A DNA stretch of 5,918 bases from Opitutaceae bacterium (GCA_031266495.1 JAISAX010000058.1:1-5918); one strand, 5' to 3'. Positions 1 through 5,560 are shown, counted from the first letter of the stretch. Notes: generated from the letters alone by a model not told the origin. Program-made: numbers and translations.

Positions 1-18
1 GGGAAGGGGAGGGGGGGG
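1..18. repeat. Polypurine (+) / C-rich polypyrimidine (-) tract after beta-helix gene stop
   Basis: Runs of G3, G4 and G8 separated by A on the + strand. On the minus strand this is a C-rich polypyrimidine tract that begins two bases after the TGA of the beta-helix gene and runs to the window edge, so its full length is unknown. No hairpin-type terminator is visible. It matches the position and composition of the tracts after the pseudopilin and Rpn genes. Confidence 0.7.
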
Positions 19-20
19 AG

Positions 21-2675
21 TCATCTGGAGCGGAGCAACTGCCATTCGTAAATGGAAGGCACGGCGGGCCGCGGGCGCGCGGGAAGAACGGAAGGGAGAG
101 GTTGTATCGTGTTTCCGGAGACAACTCCGAAACGGCCCAGGCCGCCGCGAAAGCCGGTGATGGCCTTGACGGGGCCGTAAAAACGGTTGTCCACGACATC
201 AATGCCGGTGCACTCGGGGGCGTTGAAAAACACGACGCCCGTCGGGCCGGGTTTTTCCATGATGAAGACGTTGCCGCGGATCGTGTGGTCGAAGGATTTG
301 TCCCGGCCAAAAACGGCGAGTCCGCCGCCGAGCCGGAAGCGGTTGTGGAGGATCAGCCAGGCTTCGTTGCCCCCGAGCATGTGGACCCCGTTGCGCGGCG
401 CGGAGACGTCGTTGTTGTAAACGACATTGCGCGGCCCCTGCGGACCATGCGGAACCGCGAGGGGACCGGAGGCGAAAAAGGCGTTGCCCGTGGCGCCGTT
501 GGCGCGATCCGCTTCGGTGTGTTCGATGATGTTGTTTTCGTAGAGGTTTTCGTTGGTCCAGCCGGCGTGCCACTGGGCGTCGCTCCCGATAAAATGGCCG
601 TTGCGAATGACGTTGCCTGCGCTGCCCCACTGCACATTGGGCGCGTGACGCATGCCTTTGGTCCGGATGCCGTCCATCAGACAGTCGAAGGATCGCTCGA
701 AACCGACATAGGCGCTCCCTCCCCCCCCCTTGAAAATCGCGCCCTCGGCCTCCATCCCGCGAAGCTCGCATTGCCGGGAGCGCGTAATGTAAACCGGATT
801 ACGTCCCGAGTTGACCACGCGCACGCCGCGCGCCCAGCAGCGCCACGCGTAGGTGAAAGTCACGCCGTCCGCCCAGAGATCCTCCGTCGGATACCAGAGG
901 GTGTGCGGGATGCGCGGCCCGGTGAACTCGCTCGCCGGAGTGAAGATCTTTTGTTCCACGCAAAAATCCTCGAAGCCGGAATTGCCGACATTGCGGATAC
1001 GCTGCACAAAAGCGCCGTCTTCCAGCGGGAATTCGAGGCGGAGCGGCGCGTCGATGGTGAGGACGGAAACGGAGGCGCCGGGAGCGGCGGCGGAAGCGGC
1101 GGCGGCGGCGGCGGGAGCGGACGGGCGTTCCTCGCCGATGGCGGTTATTTCATAATGGTTTATCCGATACACGCCGGGCGAGCTGCTGGCGCCGGTGAGT
1201 TTGTTCCAGCGCGGGGTGGGCGGCGCTTCGAGCGTGATCTGGTCGCCGGGTTTCAGGCCGTGGCCCGGGGCGAGGCGGATTTTGTTGTCGCCGCGGAGCG
1301 CGGTGGCGACGAGAGGCAGGCGCGGGCCAAGCGGTCCTGGTCCGGCAATGACAAACGCGCCGTGCTCGCCGGGGAAAACGTCGCCGGGCCGCGGCTCGGA
1401 GGAGACTTCCAGCTCGAAGGTTTCGGAAAACAGCCTCCCGTCGGAATAACCGGCCTCGGCCTTGATGCGATGACGCCCGGGGCCGAGCGAGGAGAGGAGC
1501 TGTGAACCGCGCAAACGGTGACTGAAGCGGTTGCCCCAGTGATCGGCGCGCCGGACTTCGGCCAGGCGCCGTCCGTCGCGCGCGGCGTCAATGCGGAGGG
1601 AAACGAGGTTTTTCGGGTTGGCCTGCACTTCCCAAAAACCGTCCGGGCCGACCTTGCCGTCCAGCCCCCAGCAATACAGCCGGAGCGAGCCGAACGGAAT
1701 GTGCTCCTGGTAAACGAGGCGCGTGCGGTCGCGCCCCGCCCCGCGAAGGACGATGCCGGAGTCCCTGATGACCACGGGGCTTTCGATCAAAAACTCGCCG
1801 GGCGGCAATTCGATGACGCCGCCGCCCTGCGCGGCGGCGCGGGCAATCGCGTCGTTGATCAGCGGGGCGATGTCCTGGCCGGCGCGGGCGGCGAAGGTTT
1901 GCGGGCCGGCGACAATCTTCCGGTCCGGGCCGCGTTCCGGAATGCCGCCGGGGATTCCGGTGTGCCTCCAGTCTGGATACACAAGTCCGTCCGGCCCGGC
2001 GACGTCGGCGGGCGTCATGCGGGCGGCGTCGGCGGGGTTTGCCGGGTTGATTTTGTAAACGGGGGGCCAGGGCGGCTCGATGCGCGGGACAAACGGGGCG
2101 AGCGAAACCTCGTCGAAATCGGCCGTGACCTTCGCCTTCACATACGAGTGTATCCAGACGTCGAGCACGGACGCCCCTTCCGGCGCGACTGCTTCCACGG
2201 AGCGGGCGCGCCACTCGCCCCCCCCCTGCACTTCGACCGAATCGGACGCGGCGGGCCACGCGTTGAGATAACGCCCGCCGGCGTCAAGAAACCGCAGGTT
2301 GACGGCGATGCCGTTGCCCGAAACGACGCGCGCCAGGAAGGTCAGCCGGTAGGCGCGTCCCGGCCCGGCGGGCAGGCGCGTGGAGAATACGGCGGCGGCT
2401 CCCGCATCGGAGTCATCCGTGATGCGCAAGCCGTGTTTGCCTTCGTGCGCGGCCTCCGCGCAAACGGCGATCATCCCCGGGCGAGTTTCGTTCAGGGTCC
2501 AGCCCCCGATGTCGGCGGCGGAAGGGGAAGGGGCGTCTTCAAAACCGGGATTGGGCAGGGGGAGCAGAGGGGAAGAGGCGGCTCCGCCATCCGCGCCAAG
2601 GCCGGATACGGGCAACAGCGCGGCGAGCGCCAGTATGGTCGCGGACGGACAACGAGAGCGCGATGTGTTTGTCAT
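21..2675 (-). CDS. Secreted pectate-lyase-superfamily right-handed beta-helix protein with N-terminal CBM-like module
   Basis: Predicted exported protein of 884 residues, probably acting on or binding polysaccharide outside the cytoplasm; the substrate cannot be told. The N-terminus is a signal peptide (basic/polar MTNTSRSR, hydrophobic ATILALAALLPVSGLGA, likely cleavage near residue 28). Residues ~40-195 resemble a CBM4/9-type jelly roll (NPGFE, GW, GKHGLRI, final DFDEVSL). Residues ~266-320 are the opening of a Pectate_lyase_3-type helix (INDAIARAAAQGGGVIELPPGEFLI, then IVLRGAGRDRT). Two insertions follow: a beta-sandwich-like stretch at ~370-427 and a short 'GHGLKPGDQITL' domain at ~462-515, ending in an Ala/Ser/Pro linker at ~518-537. 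Residues ~557-860 are repeated N-rich helix coils (GNVIRNGHFIG, ENLYENNIIEH, RNVVYNND, IRGNVFIM, VVDNRFYG, VVSGNTI). Start: ATG at 2675. A TTG two codons upstream is the only other choice, since TGA precedes it; GAGG directly abuts the ATG, too close for a normal ribosome-binding site. No catalytic residues could be assigned, so lyase, hydrolase or epimerase activity stays open. Confidence 0.88.
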   Translation of the reverse strand: MTNTSRSRCPSATILALAALLPVSGLGADGGAASSPLLPLPNPGFEDAPSPSAADIGGWTLNETRPGMIAVCAEAAHEGKHGLRITDDSDAGAAAVFSTRLPAGPGRAYRLTFLARVVSGNGIAVNLRFLDAGGRYLNAWPAASDSVEVQGGGEWRARSVEAVAPEGASVLDVWIHSYVKAKVTADFDEVSLAPFVPRIEPPWPPVYKINPANPADAARMTPADVAGPDGLVYPDWRHTGIPGGIPERGPDRKIVAGPQTFAARAGQDIAPLINDAIARAAAQGGGVIELPPGEFLIESPVVIRDSGIVLRGAGRDRTRLVYQEHIPFGSLRLYCWGLDGKVGPDGFWEVQANPKNLVSLRIDAARDGRRLAEVRRADHWGNRFSHRLRGSQLLSSLGPGRHRIKAEAGYSDGRLFSETFELEVSSEPRPGDVFPGEHGAFVIAGPGPLGPRLPLVATALRGDNKIRLAPGHGLKPGDQITLEAPPTPRWNKLTGASSSPGVYRINHYEITAIGEERPSAPAAAAAASAAAPGASVSVLTIDAPLRLEFPLEDGAFVQRIRNVGNSGFEDFCVEQKIFTPASEFTGPRIPHTLWYPTEDLWADGVTFTYAWRCWARGVRVVNSGRNPVYITRSRQCELRGMEAEGAIFKGGGGSAYVGFERSFDCLMDGIRTKGMRHAPNVQWGSAGNVIRNGHFIGSDAQWHAGWTNENLYENNIIEHTEADRANGATGNAFFASGPLAVPHGPQGPRNVVYNNDVSAPRNGVHMLGGNEAWLILHNRFRLGGGLAVFGRDKSFDHTIRGNVFIMEKPGPTGVVFFNAPECTGIDVVDNRFYGPVKAITGFRGGLGRFGVVSGNTIQPLPSVLPARPRPAVPSIYEWQLLRSR
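717..729 (-). repeat. Homopolymer run (nine G on coding strand) inside beta-helix gene
   Basis: Nine consecutive C on the + strand (721-729), preceded by T and CCC, read as G runs in the coding direction. They encode the glycine run in 'FKGGGGSAY' near residues 649-656 of the beta-helix protein. Runs of this length are prone to polymerase slippage, and a one-base change here would remove roughly the last quarter of the protein. The frame is intact in this sequence. Confidence 0.8.
2218..2226 (-). repeat. Homopolymer run (nine G on coding strand) in CBM-like region
   Basis: Nine consecutive C on the + strand, encoding glycines in 'VQGGGEW' near residues 149-155 of the beta-helix protein. Slippage here would abolish everything after the CBM-like module. 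This is a second tract of the same length in the same gene. The frame is intact in this sequence. Confidence 0.8.
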
Positions 2676-2717
2676 CCTCAATCAAGTACAGCTTGCGGTT
2701 GCGGTTGCGCGCACGGA

Positions 2718-2738
2718 GGGGGGGGAGGGGGGGGGGGG
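2718..2738. repeat. Polypurine (+) / C-rich polypyrimidine (-) tract between pseudopilin and beta-helix genes
   Basis: G8-A-G12 on the + strand, the longest homopolymer-like tract in the window. On the minus strand it is C12-T-C8, starting ten bases after the pseudopilin stop and ending about 40 bases before the beta-helix start. It lies in the gap of a probable two-gene operon, so it could reduce read-through into the downstream gene, either as a C-rich RNA that Rho could load on or by forming G-quadruplex structure in the template strand. Neither role is shown by the sequence alone. Confidence 0.75.
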
Positions 2739-2748
2739 CGGATTCCGG

Positions 2749-3426
2749 TCACGGCGCGTAACGGGAGACGAAGGCGACGTGGGCGTCGAAATAGAGGCGG
2801 ACGCGGGAGTTGCCCCAGACGGGTTCCGGCGGCAGATCCTCCGGTTTGAACCAGCCGGAGTCGGAGATTTCCGTGTCGGGGCCGTTGTAACCGGCTTTTT
2901 TCATGTCTTTGGGCAGCGCGTAATCGAGGTTGGTAAGAATCCAGACGCGGGCGGCGCCGCCGTAATTGTCCAGTTCGTGAAGCGCGATGGGCCAGTTCGC
3001 GGCCGCTATGGCCGGGTTGGCGGTTTGATGTCCCAGCACACGGGCGCCACCGCTGCCGCTGCGCGCGGAGAGCGTGTTGTTCTGGACGTAGTTGGCCATT
3101 TGCGTGCTGATGGTCCGGTTCGGAAACATTTTTTTGACCATCGGGCACATCAGCAGGGGAAAGTCCGCTTTGGTCGCCGATTTGTAACCCAGATACACGG
3201 CCAGCACGTTGCCCGGATCGTCCACGCCGGAGGAGGTGGAGTAGTAGGGGTTGATGGCGAGCGCCGAGGGGCCGGGCGCCCGCTGGTCCCTGCGTTCGGC
3301 GGTGTATCCGAGAATCGCTATACCCGCCTGACGCAGGTCGGAGGTGGTCCGCGCCTTGAGCGCCGACACGCGAACCTTGTTCACCACGGGAATAATGATC
3401 GCCGCCAGTATTCCCCTGCACAGCAT
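2749..3426 (-). pseudogene. Prepilin-like (pseudopilin, DUF1559-type) protein, 5' end lost
   Basis: Body of a type IV pilin/type II secretion pseudopilin-like protein of the kind common in Planctomycetes and Verrucomicrobia. The recognisable part starts at codon 5 with GILAAIIIPVVNKVR, the second half of the usual N-terminal helix (family form FTLIELLTVIAIIGILAAII). The globular part follows (SALKARTTSDLRQAGIAILGYTAER, LAINPYYSTSSG, LLMCPMVKKMFPNRTIS) and ends in RVRLYFDAHVAFVSRYAP, resembling the C-terminal 'DGHV' signature with Ala in place of Gly. The basic leader, the prepilin-peptidase site and about half of the hydrophobic helix are absent. The first four codons (MLCR, 3415-3426) are foreign, and an in-frame TAA at 3427-3429 closes the frame. 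Without leader and helix the product could not be processed or assembled as a pilin, hence pseudogene. About 221 native residues remain. The break coincides with that of the LacI remnant. Confidence 0.8.
3411..3420. other. Rearrangement junction joining two 5'-truncated divergent genes
   Basis: On the left, minus-strand pseudopilin coding begins abruptly at a glycine codon (3412-3414) in the middle of its N-terminal helix. On the right, plus-strand LacI-type coding (LHSIYSLFYEGADRAA) begins at about 3416, inside the effector-binding domain. There is no intergenic DNA, promoter or ribosome-binding site between them. The expected arrangement is two divergent genes with a shared promoter region, so about 20-25 pseudopilin codons, the intergenic region and roughly 70-90 regulator codons appear to be missing. 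No target-site duplication or inverted repeat marks the point. Confidence 0.65.
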
Positions 3427-4303
3427 TTACAGCCTCTTTTACGAGGGGGCAGACCGGGCCGCGCAGGAAGCGGGCTACGTGCTGGAACAATTCATCATGC
3501 CGCCCGCCGAGGCGGAGGAGCGTACGCGGCAAACGCTGGCGCGGGCACTCGACGCGCGCAATATCCGCGGGCTTGTTTTCTGGCTGCATCCCGGGGATAT
3601 GGCGATGTTGCCGATCGACCCGTCCCGGTTCGCCCTTGTCGCGCTGGGGCTTGCCCAACGGGAGGGGCTTGTGGATTTTGTCTGCACCGACATGCGCCAT
3701 GTGGCGCGCCTGTGCATTGTGAATCTGCTGCGCCTGGGGTACCGGCGCCTCGGGCTGGCGCTCAACGGGATGCGTCCCGAACACGCCGAGTCGTCCGCGC
3801 TGGCGGAGATGTTGTCATGGCAATTCAACCACGGCGGGGACGGGCCGGGGGCGTCGCCGGACGGGGCGACGTCCGTGCGTCCTTTGGTGGGCAGGGGCGC
3901 CTGGGGACCGGAGGTTTTTCTCGATTGGTATCGACGCGAGAAGCCGGATGCGATCATCAGTTCCGATCAACTGGCGATTGGCTGGTTGCGCGAGGCGGGG
4001 ATTCGTGTGCCGGGGGATCATCGGGGCGGCGTGGCGTTTGCGCATCTCGATATTGATCCTGGCTGGAAAGGCATCGCGGGTGTGAATCAACGCCATACCC
4101 AGGTCGGCGCGGTGGCGATGAACTTGCTGATCTCGCTGCTCAACGAAAACCGCTACGGCCTGCCCGCCACTCCGCGCACAATAAAACTCCAGGGCGAATG
4201 GCTTGATGGCGACACCGCGCCGGCAAAAGGAGCAGGTGGCCGGGGCGACTGGCATCGACTGGCATCGACGGGTTTCGACGGGTTTCGATTTAAATCGACT
4301 TAA
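3416..4303 (+). pseudogene. LacI-family transcriptional regulator, effector-binding domain only
   Basis: LacI/GalR regulators bind operators through an N-terminal helix-turn-helix and sense a sugar through a periplasmic-binding-protein-like domain. Only the latter is here. Visible in order: SIYSLFYEGADRAAQEAGY (opening subdomain, ~3422-3480), IRGLVFWLHPGD (~3563-3598), FVCTDMRHVARLCIVNLLRLGYRRLGL (hinge strand and helix, ~3677-3757), DAIISSDQLAIGWLREAGIRVPGD (~3947-4018) and GVNQRHTQVGAVAMNLLISLL followed by RTIKLQGEWLDGDT (~4079-4216), the usual end of this family. The helix-turn-helix and hinge helix are missing. The frame is open through the junction, and an ATG at 3344, inside the antisense of the pseudopilin gene, could give a 319-residue chimera with no DNA-binding domain. 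The last ~18 residues (DWHRLASTGFDGFRFKST) come from the 10-bp repeat array and are not family sequence. The original gene probably regulated the neighbouring minus-strand pair. Confidence 0.78.
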
Positions 4304-4334
4304 CTCGACTTGAGTCGAGCCGGGTTGAGCCGCT
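4245..4334. repeat. 10-bp tandem array with TCGA core spanning two convergent stop codons
   Basis: Nine consecutive decamers in register. Seven start with exact TCGA and the two edge units are degenerate (GCGA, TTGA). Units at 4255, 4265 and 4275 are TCGACTGGCA, TCGACGGGTT and TCGACGGGTT; 4285 is TCGATTTAAA; 4295 TCGACTTAAC; 4305 TCGACTTGAG; 4315 TCGAGCCGGG. Adjacent units tend to be alike (pairs at 4245/4255 and 4265/4275), as in a slowly drifting array. Three dyads lie exactly 10 bp apart: a perfect 14-bp palindrome at 4285-4298 with TTTAAA at its centre, a near-palindrome at 4295-4308, and 7-bp arms around TG at 4304-4319. The TAA of the LacI remnant (4301-4303) and the TAA of psd (4290-4292) both lie inside. 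Confidence 0.9.
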
Positions 4335-5264
4335 CCGGTCCGGCTCCGCTGCCGTCGCCGCTGCCGCGGTGCCGAGCCGGTCGCCCATGCGGGCGCAGGT
4401 TTCGACAAACCCGGCGCTTTGCCCGACCAGATCGTCGTCGAACCGGATGCGTCCGCGCGGGAACAGCGTGATCACGCACGATCCGCCGAACATAAAAAAC
4501 CCCTTCTCCGCGCCCTTCGTCACCGGACGTCCGGGCAGGAAACTGTTGCGGATCGTGCCGACGCAGGTCGCGCCCACTTCGAGCATCGCCACGCGACCGA
4601 AGGGGGAGCCGGGCGCGGGTTCGACCAGCGTGACCATGCGCTTGTTTTCCACCAGACAGCCGATGCGGCGGCGCAGCGCAATGGGACTCACCGAGTAGAG
4701 AAATCCGTTGATCAACCGCGGCTCGCCGGGCGTGCCCGCCACCGGGAAATGAAACCGGTGATAGTCAACCGGACAAAGCCGCGAGATCACCATCGCGCCG
4801 CCGGCAAATTCGCGTGCGAGCGCGTCGTCGCCCAGGAGCGCGGCAAGCGTGAAACGGGCGCCTTTTACATAAAATCCGTCGGCCCTGTCCACGTCGGGAA
4901 ACACCAGGTGGCGGCCGTCTGCCGGGAAAACCGCCACATTGTTGCCGTCCGCGATCGGGCGGGCGGAGGGTTTGAGGGCGCGGTAGAAAAATTCGTTGAA
5001 GGTGCGGAATTCGGTCGGTTTGCGGGCGAAATCGTCCACGTCGAGACCGTACCCGATGATGAAGGGGAGCACCTTGCAGGCGCTGGTCCGCCGGTTCATC
5101 CGCCAGCCGTACCAGCGGGAAAACAGGGCGCGCTTCAGGAGCGCTTCCGCAGTGAACCGGCCCGGACGCGTTTCGTAGGTCCAGCGCAACCATTTTTCGC
5201 CGTAAACCTGTTCGGTCGCCATCTGGCGGGAGTAGCGGTCGTAGTAACGGACGGGAGTGGTCAT
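4290..5264 (-). CDS. psd: Phosphatidylserine decarboxylase (pyruvoyl-dependent proenzyme)
   Basis: Converts phosphatidylserine to phosphatidylethanolamine at the cytoplasmic membrane, the last step of PE synthesis. The 324-residue length fits the longer bacterial/clostridial-chlamydial type. Key sites: D116 in VFPADGRH (triad Asp), H169 and H172 in CPVDYHRFHFP, the GFLYSVSPIAL and VAMLEVGATCVGTI strands, and self-cleavage at G261-S262 in FMFGGSCVITLF, where S262 would become the pyruvoyl group of the alpha subunit. The residue after Ser is Cys where Thr or Ser is usual. Start: ATG at 5264 (MTTPVRYYDRYSRQ). The frame stays open upstream to 5498, but that stretch is low-complexity, includes the CAGGGATGAA repeats and has no family similarity. 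No clear ribosome-binding site precedes the ATG. The last ~25 residues (GTAAAATAAEPDRSGSTRLDSSRVKSI) lie beyond the family domain and are encoded by GC-rich and TCGA-repeat DNA. The stop overlaps the convergent LacI remnant by 14 bp. No phosphatidylserine synthase gene is adjacent. Confidence 0.93.
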   Translation of the reverse strand: MTTPVRYYDRYSRQMATEQVYGEKWLRWTYETRPGRFTAEALLKRALFSRWYGWRMNRRTSACKVLPFIIGYGLDVDDFARKPTEFRTFNEFFYRALKPSARPIADGNNVAVFPADGRHLVFPDVDRADGFYVKGARFTLAALLGDDALAREFAGGAMVISRLCPVDYHRFHFPVAGTPGEPRLINGFLYSVSPIALRRRIGCLVENKRMVTLVEPAPGSPFGRVAMLEVGATCVGTIRNSFLPGRPVTKGAEKGFFMFGGSCVITLFPRGRIRFDDDLVGQSAGFVETCARMGDRLGTAAAATAAEPDRSGSTRLDSSRVKSI

Positions 5265-5270
5265 GGGATT

Positions 5271-5300
5271 CAGGGATGAACAGGGATGAACAGGGATGAA
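5271..5300. repeat. Three perfect tandem copies of CAGGGATGAA upstream of psd
   Basis: Exact 10-bp unit repeated three times, ending seven bases upstream of the psd start codon (read as TTCATCCCTG on the psd strand). The array would lie in the psd leader, where a ribosome-binding site would be expected, and none is seen. Unit length equals that of the TCGA array at the other end of psd, although the unit sequence differs. Confidence 0.95.
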
Positions 5301-5440
5301 ACGAAACGGTGGCAAGCGAGGCTGCCGGAGCAACCAAGGCAAGAGGCGAGGGGTGGGGAAGCGAGGAAAACTTTTTTGTGCAAGCCCCGCCGCGTGGCAC
5401 GGCCATCCAGCCCGCAGCCGCTCTTTCTCGTTCTCCCGAT

Positions 5441-5470
5441 CCCGGACTGGCCCGGATCGGCCCGGATCGA
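5441..5470. repeat. Three 10-bp tandem units of the CCCGGATCGG type
   Basis: Consecutive decamers CCCGGACTGG, CCCGGATCGG and CCCGGATCGA, with one to three differences between units. This is a third 10-bp-period array in the window. It overlaps the left arm of the inverted repeat at 5463-5490. Confidence 0.75.
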
Positions 5471-5490
5471 CCTCAAAAACCTTCGATCCG
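5463..5490. repeat. Inverted repeat with 8-bp perfect arms
   Basis: Arms CGGATCGA (5463-5470) and TCGATCCG (5483-5490) around a 12-base AT-richer loop containing AAAAA. There is no following T run in either direction, so it is not a standard intrinsic terminator. It lies about 200 bp upstream of psd and could be an operator-like site or a by-product of the TCGA/GATC-rich repeats. Confidence 0.5.
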
Positions 5491-5538
5491 CGTAACATCC
5501 GTTAGTTTCTTGTGCGCCCTTGCCAAAGTAGAGAATCA

Positions 5539-5560
5539 GGGGGAGGAGGGGGGAGGGGGG
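5539..5560. repeat. Polypurine (+) / C-rich polypyrimidine (-) tract after Rpn gene stop
   Basis: On the + strand G5, G2, G6 and G6 separated by single A. On the minus strand it begins at the very next base after the TGA of the Rpn-family gene. It has the same placement and composition as the tracts after the pseudopilin and beta-helix genes. Confidence 0.75.

Larger units (their letters stand above)
5265..5560. other. Non-coding interval between psd and the Rpn-family gene
   Basis: No credible gene: open frames here are arginine/proline-rich and overlap repeats. It holds the CAGGGATGAA array next to psd, a purine-rich stretch at about 5318-5371, a T6 run at 5371-5376 without a supporting hairpin, the CCCGGAT-type array, an inverted repeat (5463-5490) and the polypurine tract ending at the Rpn stop. 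The psd promoter should be here, but I see no convincing -35/-10 pair. Confidence 0.6.

Noticed and set aside
102..2849. Long + strand open frames opposite the beta-helix gene (102-1505 and 1518-2849)
   Set aside because: They are antisense shadows in GC-rich DNA, rich in Gly/Arg/Ala with no recognisable domain, while the minus-strand frame has a signal peptide and clear family motifs.
2380..4056. A 558-residue + strand frame crossing from the beta-helix gene over the junction into the LacI region
   Set aside because: It runs across two unrelated genes and the breakpoint in a frame that matches neither, with low-complexity Gly/Arg/Ala content.
4285..4319. Operator for the adjacent LacI-family protein
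   Set aside because: The dyads lie at the 3' ends of both genes, inside coding sequence, with no promoter to control, and the local LacI fragment lacks a DNA-binding domain.
4419..5279. A 286-residue + strand frame opposite psd
   Set aside because: It lies wholly inside the well-supported psd gene on the other strand and shows only His/Arg/Gly-rich composition.
5271..5300. CRISPR array
   Set aside because: Directly abutting 10-bp repeats with no spacers and no cas genes nearby.
5371..5376. T6 run as an intrinsic terminator
   Set aside because: No GC-rich hairpin lies directly upstream on the + strand, and no + strand gene ends nearby.
5265..5498. N-terminal extension of psd by 78 residues to an ATG at 5498
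   Set aside because: The added stretch is Pro/Arg-rich, encoded by repeats (FIPVHPCSSL from the decamers), and lies outside the family domain. MTTPVRYYDRYSRQ at 5264 is the natural start.
5497..5526. Possible minus-strand promoter for psd with TTGGCA at 5526-5521
   Set aside because: No -10 match better than two of six positions at 16-18 bp spacing.
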